A program made the translations under genes and the position numbers. The notes beneath the pieces were generated by a model that made no database searches, had not been told where the DNA came from, and saw nothing but the letters and a program-made list of their open reading frames with translations. Shown piece by piece: positions 29,425-39,300 of a stretch of DNA of 62,831 nt. Each line of letters begins with the position of its first letter. Position 1 is the first letter of the stretch. This DNA is from an uncultured Alphaproteobacteria bacterium (GTDB lineage: Bacteria > Pseudomonadota > Alphaproteobacteria > Methylaequorales > Methylaequoraceae). The stretch covers positions 1-62,831 of the forward strand of contig CACCPY010000009.1 in NCBI GenBank assembly GCA_902547955.1, given 5' to 3'.

Positions 29425-30147
29425 ATGAAAGACTTCTTATTTGAATTTTATTTCTATAAAACCTTAATAAATACAAATGATGAAGTAAAAAAAATAAATC
29501 AATTTTCAAAAAAAAAAAATAATATTGCTCTTTTCTCTTTACAACAAACTATGGGTAGAGGAAGAATAAATAGAAAATGGATAAGTAGAAAAGGTGATTT
29601 AACATGTTCCTTTTTGATTAATAGAGAGTTCAAATTAAAAGAAATTGGACAAATTAATTTGTGGTTTAGCCACATCCTAATTTCTTTATTAAAAAAAAAA
29701 TTTCCAAAACAAAAATTTAAGATTAAATGGCCAAATGATATTTATCTAGAGGATAGGAAACTTGCTGGTATATTAATTGAAACAATTATTCTAAAAAATA
29801 ATATTCAAAATTTAATTATTGGTTTAGGAATAAATTTTGTTTCAAGTCCAAAAAATCTTGAAAAACAAACTATTTCAATAAGCTACTTTGCAAAAAAACA
29901 AAACCCAATTAATTTTTTTATTCTTTTAACTAATGAAATAAATGATTCATTAAAAAAATTTAAAAAATTTGCTTTCAAAATAGATAAACATTATCTTCAA
30001 AATTTTAAAGATTTTGGCAAAACTATAAAAATAAAAAGTAAAGGAAAAATTTTTAAAGGGATTTTTTTTGGAATTGGTAATAACGGTGAAATGATTTTAA
30101 AAAAAAATGATAAAACAAATATTATTAGTTTTGGAGATATTATTTGA
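29425..30147 (+). CDS. birA: Biotin-[acetyl-CoA-carboxylase] ligase without DNA-binding domain
   Basis: 240 residues. Attaches biotin to the carrier lysine of acetyl-CoA and propionyl-CoA carboxylases, through biotinyl-AMP. QTMGRGRINRKW (41-52) is the biotinyl-AMP loop, and KWPNDIYLEDRKLAGILIE is the catalytic core with the essential lysine; a short C-terminal SH3-like domain follows. There is no N-terminal winged-helix domain, so it cannot act as the BirA repressor. Its reading frame is unusually Lys/Ile/Asn-rich. A 4-nt overlap with coaX. Confidence 0.93.
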   Translation: MKDFLFEFYFYKTLINTNDEVKKINQFSKKKNNIALFSLQQTMGRGRINRKWISRKGDLTCSFLINREFKLKEIGQINLWFSHILISLLKKKFPKQKFKIKWPNDIYLEDRKLAGILIETIILKNNIQNLIIGLGINFVSSPKNLEKQTISISYFAKKQNPINFFILLTNEINDSLKKFKKFAFKIDKHYLQNFKDFGKTIKIKSKGKIFKGIFFGIGNNGEMILKKNDKTNIISFGDII

Positions 30148-30905
30148 CTAAGTTAACAATAGATGTTGGAAACACTAGTACTTTATTTTGTTTTTTCTCT
30201 TTACATAAAGTAATCTTTACTAAAAGAGTTCACACCAAAGAGTTATCAGACTTCAAATTAAATAAAATTATAAATGAAGAAAAGATCGATAAAGATTTTA
30301 AAAAATTTTCTGGTATTATAATTTCCTCTGTTGTTCCAAGTGTAGATAAAATTCTTAAAGGTTTTTTAAAAAAAAAATCATTTAAATTTTATTTTTTAAA
30401 AGATATTGTTAACAATTTTAAACTAAAAACTAAGATTCGTAATAGAAAAGAGATTGGAGATGATAGAATTGTCAATATGCTTTATGCAAAAAAAAAATTT
30501 GGTAAATCTGTTATAGTAATTGATTTCGGTACAGCTACAACTTTGGATGTTTTGAATAAAGATGGAATTTATAATGGAGGTGTTATAACCCCCGGTATCG
30601 AACTTTCTTTAGGTTCCTTAAAAAAAATGACAGCTAAATTACCCTTAGTTAAGTTTAAAAAAACAAAAAAAATTATGGGAACTTCTACTATTAATGCAAT
30701 TCAATCTGGTTTTTTTTGGGGTTATGTTTCAATGATTGAAGGACTAATTAAAAAAATTAATTTAGAAAATGAAGATAATCATAAGATCGTTCTAACAGGT
30801 GGAAATGCAAATTTTTTTAAAAATATGTTTGAAAATGTCTACATAATTGATGATTTATTTACTTCAAGAGGTTTACATTATTTAATAAATGAGTTTTATA
30901 AATGA
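30144..30905 (+). CDS. coaX: Type III pantothenate kinase CoaX
   Basis: 253 residues from a TTG start inside the birA stop (TTGA). Phosphorylates pantothenate in the first step of CoA synthesis, and needs a monovalent cation. LTIDVGNTSTLF (4-15) is the phosphate-binding loop, then KEIGDDRIVNMLYA and VIDFGTATTLDV, and GGVITPGIELSLGSL in the substrate pocket. The CoaX-RNase J-Mce order after the nuo genes is common in alphaproteobacteria. Confidence 0.95.
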   Translation: MTKLTIDVGNTSTLFCFFSLHKVIFTKRVHTKELSDFKLNKIINEEKIDKDFKKFSGIIISSVVPSVDKILKGFLKKKSFKFYFLKDIVNNFKLKTKIRNRKEIGDDRIVNMLYAKKKFGKSVIVIDFGTATTLDVLNKDGIYNGGVITPGIELSLGSLKKMTAKLPLVKFKKTKKIMGTSTINAIQSGFFWGYVSMIEGLIKKINLENEDNHKIVLTGGNANFFKNMFENVYIIDDLFTSRGLHYLINEFYK

Positions 30906-32548
30906 GATTTTCAAAAAATGAATTAATTTTTCTCCCACTGGGTGGATCCGGAGAAATTGGGATGAATTGTAACTTATACCATTATGATGGAAGTTGGATA
31001 ATGATTGATTTGGGGGTAATGTTTGGAAATTCATCGATATCTCCTAATGAACTAATATTGCCAAGTATTAATTTTATTTTAGAAAATAATATAAAGCTCG
31101 ATGCTTTAATCTTAACACACGCACATGAAGATCATATTGGAGCTGTGCCATATCTATATGATAAGCTTCAAAACGTGCCAATATTCACAACAGCATTTAC
31201 AGCATCTGTTTTAAAAAGAAAGTTTTTGTCTATTGGAAATCAGCCTGCAACAATAAATCTGCTAGATTATAATAAAATTATTTCTATAGGTAAGTTTGAG
31301 GTTCAAATTTTTGCACTAACACATTCCATTCCAGAGCCAAATGCAATCATTCTTAAAACAAAAAAAGGTAACATTTTTCACACAGGAGATTGGAAAATTG
31401 ATCCTGACCCATTAGTTGGTAAACCAATAAATGAAAAGAAACTAAAAGATATTAAGAATGAGGGAATCAATGTAATGATATGTGATTCGACAAATGTTTT
31501 TAACGAAAACCCTTCAGGAAGTGAAAGTGAAGTAAGGGAGGTATTTAAGAAAATTTTTTTGAAAAATAAAAAAGGAAAAATAATTGTTACCTGTTTTGCA
31601 TCAAATATTGCAAGACTAGAAACAATTTTAAAAGTATCTGAAGATCTTAATAAACTATGTGTTTTTGTTGGAAGATCAATTCATAGAATTTATGAGTCAG
31701 CTATAGAAAATAATTATTTAGAAAATTTTAAAAACATCATTTCTGAAAAAGAATCAAAAATTATTTCTGACGACGAGTTAGTTTTAATTTGCACTGGTAG
31801 CCAAGGAGAACAAAATGCTGCCCTTACAAAATTAATTGACGGAAACAACAAATATATACAGATAAATAAAAATGATTTGATAATTTTTTCTTCAAGAGAA
31901 ATCCCAGGAAATGAAAGAAAAATAAATATTTTGAAAGAAAAAATTCTCAAGAAAGATTGTGTATATCTTGATCACAGAACGCAAAAAGTTCACGTATCCG
32001 GTCATCCTTCAAAGCAGGAGTTAAAAAAAATGTATAAATGGGTTTCTCCTAATGCTTTGATTCCGGTTCATGGTGAATACAGGCACTTGAAAGAACAAGT
32101 AAACTTTTCAAAATCCTGCGGTGTAAATAAACAATTACTTATACAAAATGGTGATGTTATTGAAATTGATAAAGGATCAATTAAAAAAAAAGATAAAGTT
32201 TTTACTGGAAGAGATATTCTTAAAGGAAAAAATTTAATCCCGTTAAATGATCAATTTTTTAAAAATTTGAAATTTGTAAATTCAGATGGAGAAATATTTG
32301 TAAATCTAATCTTAAATCTTGAAAACAATTTAATCAACGAACCAGTTATATTTTGTCCAACGGTTACAAACAACGAATCCTTGATCAAAGAAATTAAAAA
32401 TCAAATTGAAGAGGAAATTATTAAATTTGGAAAAAATTTTATTGATGATAATATTATGAGAGATGAAATAAAAAGAAACGTAAAAAAGTTTATTAATAAA
32501 AACATTGGCTTAAAACCTTTAACCTATGTTGAGATTGTGAGAATTTAG
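30902..32548 (+). CDS. rnj: Ribonuclease J
   Basis: 548 residues. A metallo-beta-lactamase-fold RNase with 5'-to-3' exonuclease and endonuclease activity in mRNA turnover and rRNA maturation. The metal site LTHAHEDHIGA has H73, H75, D77 and H78. HTGDWKIDP and the VSGHPSKQEL and VHGEYRHL segments are beta-CASP features. A C-terminal domain of about 100 residues follows. A 4-nt overlap with coaX. Confidence 0.95.
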   Translation: MRFSKNELIFLPLGGSGEIGMNCNLYHYDGSWIMIDLGVMFGNSSISPNELILPSINFILENNIKLDALILTHAHEDHIGAVPYLYDKLQNVPIFTTAFTASVLKRKFLSIGNQPATINLLDYNKIISIGKFEVQIFALTHSIPEPNAIILKTKKGNIFHTGDWKIDPDPLVGKPINEKKLKDIKNEGINVMICDSTNVFNENPSGSESEVREVFKKIFLKNKKGKIIVTCFASNIARLETILKVSEDLNKLCVFVGRSIHRIYESAIENNYLENFKNIISEKESKIISDDELVLICTGSQGEQNAALTKLIDGNNKYIQINKNDLIIFSSREIPGNERKINILKEKILKKDCVYLDHRTQKVHVSGHPSKQELKKMYKWVSPNALIPVHGEYRHLKEQVNFSKSCGVNKQLLIQNGDVIEIDKGSIKKKDKVFTGRDILKGKNLIPLNDQFFKNLKFVNSDGEIFVNLILNLENNLINEPVIFCPTVTNNESLIKEIKNQIEEEIIKFGKNFIDDNIMRDEIKRNVKKFINKNIGLKPLTYVEIVRI

Positions 32549-32561
32549 AATATAATAAGTT

Positions 32562-32966
32562 ATGCTAACAAGATTTAACCATGTTGCTATAGTTGTGCCT
32601 GATCTTGAAGCGGCCAAAAACAAGTACAAAGATGTTTTGAATGCAAAAGTTTCCGAAATTAATAATTATGAGGAGCATGGTGTAAGTGTAGTTTTTGTAA
32701 ATGTAGGTAATACTAAAATCGAGTTAATGTATCCTTTTGGAGAAAAATCTCCTATAAAAAATTTTCTTGATAAAAATATGAACGGAGCAATTCATCATAT
32801 CTGTTTAGAGGTTAAAGATATATACAAAACTGCAGAAGAACTGAAAAGAAAAAATGTTAGAATTTTAGGTGATGGTTCTCCAAAAAATGGTGCACATAAC
32901 AAGCCAGTCATATTTTTGCATCCAAAAGACTTTTTTGGTACATTGATTGAGTTAGAGCAGGAGTAA
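32562..32966 (+). CDS. mce: Methylmalonyl-CoA epimerase
   Basis: 134 residues, the usual length. Interconverts the R and S forms of methylmalonyl-CoA so that propionyl-CoA can reach succinyl-CoA. The glyoxalase-fold metal ligands are visible: H7 in RFNHVAIVVPDLE, HHICLEV in the middle, and the terminal E in GTLIELEQE. Related glyoxalase-type proteins are the alternative, but the pattern and context fit Mce. Confidence 0.9.
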   Translation: MLTRFNHVAIVVPDLEAAKNKYKDVLNAKVSEINNYEEHGVSVVFVNVGNTKIELMYPFGEKSPIKNFLDKNMNGAIHHICLEVKDIYKTAEELKRKNVRILGDGSPKNGAHNKPVIFLHPKDFFGTLIELEQE

Positions 32967-32969
32967 TAT

Positions 32970-33182
32970 TTGCTCACTTTTTTTGTAATTTTTGTAATTT
33001 TTTGGTGGTTAATCCTTTTTATAATTCTTCCAACCGGTATCAATAAACAAAAAAAGGTTAAATTTGGTAATGATCCAGGAGCACCTAATGATCCAATGCT
33101 AAAAAAAAAATTTTTGATTACTACAATTGCTGCTTTTATTGTAACTTTAATAGTTTTTATCATTAAAAATGAGATTCTCTAA
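32970..33182 (+). CDS. DUF1467 family membrane protein
   Basis: 70 residues from a TTG start at 32970, 3 nt after mce. Two transmembrane helices (about 1-22 and 47-66), joined by a loop with GNDPGAPNDPMLKKK, the DUF1467 signature. The family is small, alphaproteobacterial and of unknown function, and commonly sits beside mce and proS, as here. Its end overlaps the proS start by 14 nt. Confidence 0.85.
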   Translation: MLTFFVIFVIFWWLILFIILPTGINKQKKVKFGNDPGAPNDPMLKKKFLITTIAAFIVTLIVFIIKNEIL

Positions 33183-34458
33183 ATACTTTATTCCTACTCA
33201 AAAGGAAAATTCATCAGATGCTAAAATTAAATCGCACATTTTGATGATTAAGTCTGGGATGATAAAACAAGAAGCTTCTGGTATTTACTCATGGTTACCA
33301 GTGGGATTCAGAATCATACAAAAAATTATTAAAGTAATTGAAAAGTTTCATGAGTTAGCTGGAGTGAACCAAATTTTAATGCCAACAATACAAAGTGCAG
33401 AGATTTGGAAAAAAAGTAATAGATATCACACTTATGGAAAAGAAATGTTAAGGATAACTGATAGACATGAAAAAGAACTATTATATGGTCCAACAAATGA
33501 AGAAATGATTACATTGTTAGCTAAAAGTTTTATTAAAAGTTATAAAAATTTACCAAGATACTTTTATCATATTCAATCAAAATTTAGAGATGAAATAAGG
33601 CCAAGGTTTGGTGTAATGAGAGCCAGAGAATTTTTAATGAAAGATGCTTATAGTTTTGATTTGAACAAAAAAAAAGGTGAGGAAACATATTTGATGTTCT
33701 TTAAGTTATATTTAAAAATTTTTAAAGAACTGGGTATAAAAGTTATACCAGTAAGAGCTCCTGCTGGAGAAATTGGTGGTAATCTATCGCATGAATTTCA
33801 TATGATTGTTGAAAGTGGTGAATCTGAAATTTATATTGATGAATCCTTAGAGTCTATGGATTTCAATAATTATTCTATAGATGATGTTATGTCCATAAAA
33901 TCTTATACAGATGAATTTTATAATGAAAATAAAATTACAATGAGTTTAAAAAAATTTAAAAGTATTGAGCTTGGTCATATTTTCCTTTTCGGTGATAAAT
34001 ATTCAAAATCTTTTGACTTTTTTATAGATGCCGAAAAGGGAAAATTTTTACCGTTTATGGGTTCTTATGGAATTGGTGTTTCCAGAATACCTGCAGCTTT
34101 AATAGAAGGTTCAGATAAAAAAGATGGTGTTATATGGCCAGTTAATGTTTCACCATTTAGGGCTGTAATTCTTAATCTTGATAAAAAAAGTGATTTAGTA
34201 GAAAAGTTTTGCGACAATATGTATTCAAGGTTTATAGAAGATGGAATTGACATTTTTTATGATGATAGAGACGAGAGACCAGGGATAAAATTTTCTGATG
34301 CAGATTTGTTAGGGATACCTTTTGTTATAATAATTGGAAAAAATTATTTAAAAAAAAAAAGTGTCACAATAATAAATAAATATTCTGATGAAGAAATAGA
34401 AATTCCTGAAAGTGATGCAGTCAATAAAATAAAAAAATTAATAAAATTACATGATTAG
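33169..34458 (+). CDS. proS: Prolyl-tRNA synthetase, short form
   Basis: 429 residues. Class II synthetase charging tRNA-Pro. Motif 2 lies in KFRDEIRPRFGVMRAREFLM and motif 3 in SYGIGVSRIPAALIE; a C-terminal anticodon-binding domain follows (IDIFYDDRDERPG...). The large editing insertion of the roughly 570-residue bacterial form is missing, as is usual in alphaproteobacteria. If no free-standing editing protein exists elsewhere, mischarged Ala-tRNA-Pro would not be cleared. An 8-nt overlap with lolC. Confidence 0.94.
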   Translation: MRFSKYFIPTQKENSSDAKIKSHILMIKSGMIKQEASGIYSWLPVGFRIIQKIIKVIEKFHELAGVNQILMPTIQSAEIWKKSNRYHTYGKEMLRITDRHEKELLYGPTNEEMITLLAKSFIKSYKNLPRYFYHIQSKFRDEIRPRFGVMRAREFLMKDAYSFDLNKKKGEETYLMFFKLYLKIFKELGIKVIPVRAPAGEIGGNLSHEFHMIVESGESEIYIDESLESMDFNNYSIDDVMSIKSYTDEFYNENKITMSLKKFKSIELGHIFLFGDKYSKSFDFFIDAEKGKFLPFMGSYGIGVSRIPAALIEGSDKKDGVIWPVNVSPFRAVILNLDKKSDLVEKFCDNMYSRFIEDGIDIFYDDRDERPGIKFSDADLLGIPFVIIIGKNYLKKKSVTIINKYSDEEIEIPESDAVNKIKKLIKLHD

Positions 34459-35698
34459 TTTTTTCGAATTATGGGTTTCCTATAAATTTCTTTTTCCTAA
34501 AACCAAGGAAAAATTCTTTTCAATTATTACATTTATTTCCTTTGCCGGTATTTCCTTGGGAGTTGCTACTCTAATTATTGTGATGTCTGTAATGAATGGT
34601 TTCAGAGATGAACTTACGTCTAAAATTTTGGGAGTAAATGGACATCTTAAAGTCAAACCTTTTAATAATTTTAAAATAGAAAAACACGACGAACTGAAAA
34701 TAAATATTGAAAAAAAAATCAAAAATATAAATGCTCACAAAGTCATAGTTGGTCAGGGTTTGCTAAATTATCGTTCATACTCCTCCGGTATTTTGATGAA
34801 AGGTGTGGAAACAGACTATTTCTTAGAAAGAAAAATTTTTAGCAATACTATAGATAAAGATTCACTCACATTATTCAAAAAAAATGAAGGAGTTATAATT
34901 GGTAAAAAAATAGGAGACAAATTAAATCTTAAAATTGGTGATAAAATAAATATAATCTCTCCCGATAATATTGAAACAATACTTGGAACGATCCCAAGAT
35001 CAGCAAGCTTTAAAGTTATTGGTTTTTTTAGCATCGGAATGTATGAATATGATTCTAGCTTAATATTTATACCTCATTTAGCAATGCAAAAATTCCTTAA
35101 TTTAAATAAAAAAATAGATTTTTTTGAAATTTATATAAATAAATTTTCACAAATTGAATTTTATAAAAATGAATTAAAACTCATTTTACCGGATTATTTT
35201 AGAATAATTGATTGGAGGAACTTAAACCCTACATTATTTAATGCGCTTGAAGTCGAGAGGAATGTAATGTTTCTGATTCTCTTGTTAATTATTTTAGTCG
35301 CAGCTTTTAACTTGATTTCGTCAATGATCATTTTGGTATCTACTAAATCCAGAGATATTGGTATTTTAAGAACATTGGGTGTGGGAAGAAAGCAGTTATT
35401 AAAAATATTTATAATGAATGGTTCATTCATTGGATTATGTGGTACAACCTTAGGTTTAATTATTGGAGTTATTTTTTGCTTAAATATAAATGATATAAAA
35501 GAAACCTTAGAATATTTACTGAATTTTGAACTTTTTTCAGAAGAGATTTATTTTTTTACAAAACTTCCGGTTATTCTAGATTTTAGTCAAATATTAAAAA
35601 TAGTTTTAATTTCTCTTATTTTATCTTTTTTAGCAACAATATATCCATCCATTAAGGCTAGTAGAGTTGAACCAATAAATTTAATCAAATGGGACTGA
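34451..35698 (+). CDS. lolC: Lipoprotein-releasing ABC transporter permease (LolC/LolE type)
   Basis: 415 residues. With LolD it extracts mature lipoproteins from the inner membrane and passes them to LolA. A first transmembrane helix near residues 23-46 (FAGISLGVATLIIVMSVMNG), a large periplasmic domain (about 48-270), and three C-terminal helices from the FtsX-like domain. The segment VSTKSRDIGILRTLGVGRKQ is the coupling region that contacts LolD. A single permease gene is present here, which suggests a homodimer or LolF-like system. Confidence 0.93.
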   Translation: MISFFELWVSYKFLFPKTKEKFFSIITFISFAGISLGVATLIIVMSVMNGFRDELTSKILGVNGHLKVKPFNNFKIEKHDELKINIEKKIKNINAHKVIVGQGLLNYRSYSSGILMKGVETDYFLERKIFSNTIDKDSLTLFKKNEGVIIGKKIGDKLNLKIGDKINIISPDNIETILGTIPRSASFKVIGFFSIGMYEYDSSLIFIPHLAMQKFLNLNKKIDFFEIYINKFSQIEFYKNELKLILPDYFRIIDWRNLNPTLFNALEVERNVMFLILLLIILVAAFNLISSMIILVSTKSRDIGILRTLGVGRKQLLKIFIMNGSFIGLCGTTLGLIIGVIFCLNINDIKETLEYLLNFELFSEEIYFFTKLPVILDFSQILKIVLISLILSFLATIYPSIKASRVEPINLIKWD

Positions 35699-35699
35699 T

Positions 35700-36368
35700 T
35701 TGTTAAGATTATTAGAAATAGAGCAAAAGTATTTTCAAGGTAACATGCCTGTTAATATTTTTAAAAATTTAGATTTTAAAATTAATGAACCAAAGAATAT
35801 AGGAATAATTGGTCCATCAGGCTCTGGTAAAACTTCACTCTTAAATATTATAGGATTAATTGAAAAACCAAAATCAGGAAAATATTTTTTTAATAACTTA
35901 GATTGTTTAGATTTGTCTAATTTGAGGAAAACTGAATTCAGAAAAAAGAATATAGGTTATATTTTTCAAAACAATCAGTTATTAGAAGATTTTAACGTAC
36001 AAGAAAATGTTGCACTGCCATTAATTTTAAATGGGGAGAATTATAATAAAGCTTGCGATAAAGCTAGGAACTTTTTAAGTTTATTCAGCTTAGAAAAAAG
36101 AATGACTTTTAAACCAGGTGTTCTATCTGGAGGAGAGCAACAAAGAGTTGCTGTAGCAAGAGCTATGATTAAAAAACCATCAATATTGTTAGCTGATGAA
36201 CCAACTGGTAGTTTGGATGATAACACCGCTGAAATAGTTTTTAAATACATTACTGATTTGTCAAAAAAAAATAATACATTAACTATCATTGCTACTCATA
36301 ACACTAAATTTATTAAGAAGCTTGATATTTGTTTTAAGATTAATGAGGGTAAATTAATTGAAATCTAG
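35700..36368 (+). CDS. lolD: Lipoprotein-releasing ABC transporter ATP-binding protein LolD
   Basis: 222 residues, TTG start one nt after lolC. The ATPase of the lipoprotein release complex: Walker A GPSGSGKT (38-45), Q-loop YIFQNNQLLEDF, signature LSGGEQQRVAVARA, Walker B ILLADEPTG and a switch histidine in IATHN. The gene overlaps dnaE by 11 nt. Confidence 0.96.
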   Translation: MLRLLEIEQKYFQGNMPVNIFKNLDFKINEPKNIGIIGPSGSGKTSLLNIIGLIEKPKSGKYFFNNLDCLDLSNLRKTEFRKKNIGYIFQNNQLLEDFNVQENVALPLILNGENYNKACDKARNFLSLFSLEKRMTFKPGVLSGGEQQRVAVARAMIKKPSILLADEPTGSLDDNTAEIVFKYITDLSKKNNTLTIIATHNTKFIKKLDICFKINEGKLIEI

Positions 36369-39300
36369 TCAAAAATTTATTCATCTTAGAAATTATACAC
36401 AATATTCTCTTTCAAAAGGTGCTATTAAAGTAAAAGATCTGGTCAATAAATGTTTAAAAAGTAAAATTCCAGCAATTGGTATTTCAGATTTTGGCAATCT
36501 ATTCGGTAGTATGGAGTTTTCTTTAGAGTGTAAAGCTAATGGAATTCAACCAATTATTGGTTGTAATATTTACTTAGTAGATAATAATTTTGAAAATGGG
36601 TATTTGCTATTAATTGCTAAAAACGAACTTGGTTTTAAGAATCTCTCAAGACTAGTAACAATTTCTTATTTAGAAAATAGTAAAGAAAATTACCCATATA
36701 TTAGTTTTAACGATCTTTTAAATCATTCTAGTGGTTTAATTTGTTTAGCTGGAGGGGAGTTTGGTTTTATATCTAAAAACTATTCAAGGGAAAGAATAAG
36801 TAAAGTAAACGAGGCAATTAAAAGGCTTAACGAAATTTTTTGTAATGACTTTTTTTTAGAAATCCAGAAAGATTTAAGTAAAAATAAGGAACTACATAGT
36901 TTTCTGATAACTCAATCTATAAGTAAAAACATTCCTTTAGTCGCGACGAATGAAAATTTTTTTCTAGACAAAAGTTTTTATGAATCCCACGATGCATTGC
37001 TTAGTATATCAGAGCAAAAATACCTTGACTCTGAAGATAGATTAAAAAGTGATAGAAACTTTTGTTTTAAAGAAGATCACGAAATCGTTTCAGACTTCAA
37101 GAAATTACCTGATGCATTGGAAAATACAGTTATGATTGCAAGGAAATGTAGTTTTTTTCTAGAAGAAAAAAATCCAAAACTACCTAAAATAAATGTTGAA
37201 AATAATGATGAAAACAGTTTTCTTAAAAAAAAATCTTTCGAGGGTCTGGAAAGAAGATTAAAAAGGAATTCCGTTAATAAGCAGTGTTATGAAATCTACA
37301 AGGATAGGCTTAATTTTGAATTAAATACAATTATAAAGATGGGATTTGCAAGCTATTTTCTTATAGTCTCAGATTTTATTAATTGGGCAAAACAAAATTT
37401 TATTCCTGTTGGTCCTGGTCGAGGTTCAGGTGCAGGATCGTTAGTTGCATGGTGCCTTTTTATAACCAATCTTGATCCAATAAAGTTTGGTCTACTTTTT
37501 GAAAGATTTCTAAATCCTGAAAGAGTTTCATTACCCGATTTTGATATTGATTTTTGTATGGATAAAAGGGATGAGGTTATTAAATACGTTCAAAAAAAAT
37601 ATGGTGAATCAAATGTAGCTCAAATTATAACTTTTGGATCTTTTCAAGCCAGAGCTGCTATAAGAGATGTGGGCAGAGTAATGCAGTTACCATTATTTCA
37701 AGTTGATGAAATATGTAAAATGATTCCTTTTAACCCAGCACAGCAAATTAGTCTTTCAGATGTTATTGCTAAAGACGATAAAATTAAAAAAATTATTGCC
37801 AGTGAACCCAATATAAAAAAGTTATTTGATGTGTCTAAAAATCTTGAGGGTTTATTAAGACACGCTTCAACTCATGCAGCTGGTATTGTAATTTCCGATG
37901 AAGACCTAACTAAATCATTACCTCTATATAAAGATCCAAAGTCAGTTGTAGCAGTAACACAATTCTCAATGAAATATGTCGAAAAGATAGGTTTAATAAA
38001 ATTTGACTTTTTGGGTTTAAAAACCTTAACAGTTATAAATGAAACAGTTCTGTATTTAAAAAAACAAGGAATTAATTTAGATCTAGAAAATATATTACTG
38101 AATGATAAAAAAACTTTTGCTTTATTAAAAAATGGCGATACTACAGGGGTTTTTCAACTTGAGGGATTGGGAATGAGGGAAACTCTAAAAAATATTATAC
38201 CAGATAGATTTGAGGATTTAATTGCCGTTGTTTCACTATACAGACCCGGACCTATGGATAATATTCAAACATACATTAATAGAAAACAAAAAAAAGAGAA
38301 GTACGAATATATACATAAAGAGTTAAAAAATATTCTTGATGAGACTTATGGAATAATGGTTTATCAAGAACAGGTGATGTTAATTGCCCAAAAGGTTGCT
38401 GGCTTTAGTTTAGCCAAAGCTGATCTTTTAAGAAGAGCCATGGGGAAGAAAATAAAGTCTGAGATGATTGCTCAAAAAAATAGTTTTGTGTTTGGTTGCG
38501 AAAAGAATGGACTAAAGAATGAAAGAGCTTTAGAACTTTTTGATGAAATAGAAAAGTTTGCTGGTTATGGTTTCAATAAAAGCCATGCTGCAGCATATGC
38601 AATGATTGCTTATCAAACTGCTTATTTAAAAGCAAATTATCCTTTAGAATTTTTATGTTCTCTTATGAATTGTGATATTGGTAATTTTGACAAAATATCG
38701 AGTTATATAAATGAAGTTAAAAAATCTGATTTTAAAATTTTTAATCCTGATATCAATGAATCTGAGGCACATTTTCAAGTAATTTATGATGATAAAAAAA
38801 ATCCAATAGGAATTAGATACGGATTAAGTGCAATCAAGAATATTGGTGAAAACTCTGTATTAGAAATTATTGAAGAAAGAAAGAAAAATGGGAAATTTAT
38901 ATCCCTTGTTGATCTCCTCAAAAGAGTAAATAACAGTGCTTTAAATAAAAAGATTATTGAAGCTTTGATTTTTTCTAATTCTTTAATTTCATTAGAAAAG
39001 AATCAATATTTTTTATTAGATAAAATGGAAGAAATTATTCTATTTAACGTTAACTATCATAAAAATAATTTTAAAAATCAAAATAATTTATTTTCAGAAA
39101 ATAATGACGATAATATTTTTAATTCATTTGGTTACCAAAACTTAGAAGCTAGTGAAAAACTAGAATTTGAATTTAAGGCTTTTGGCTTTTATTTATCCGA
39201 ACATCCAACAAAGCTTCATAAAGGTTTATTAAAAGAAAAAAAGTATTCTGACATAAAAGATTTATTAGATAATAAAGATAATAAAATAAATAGAAAGATT

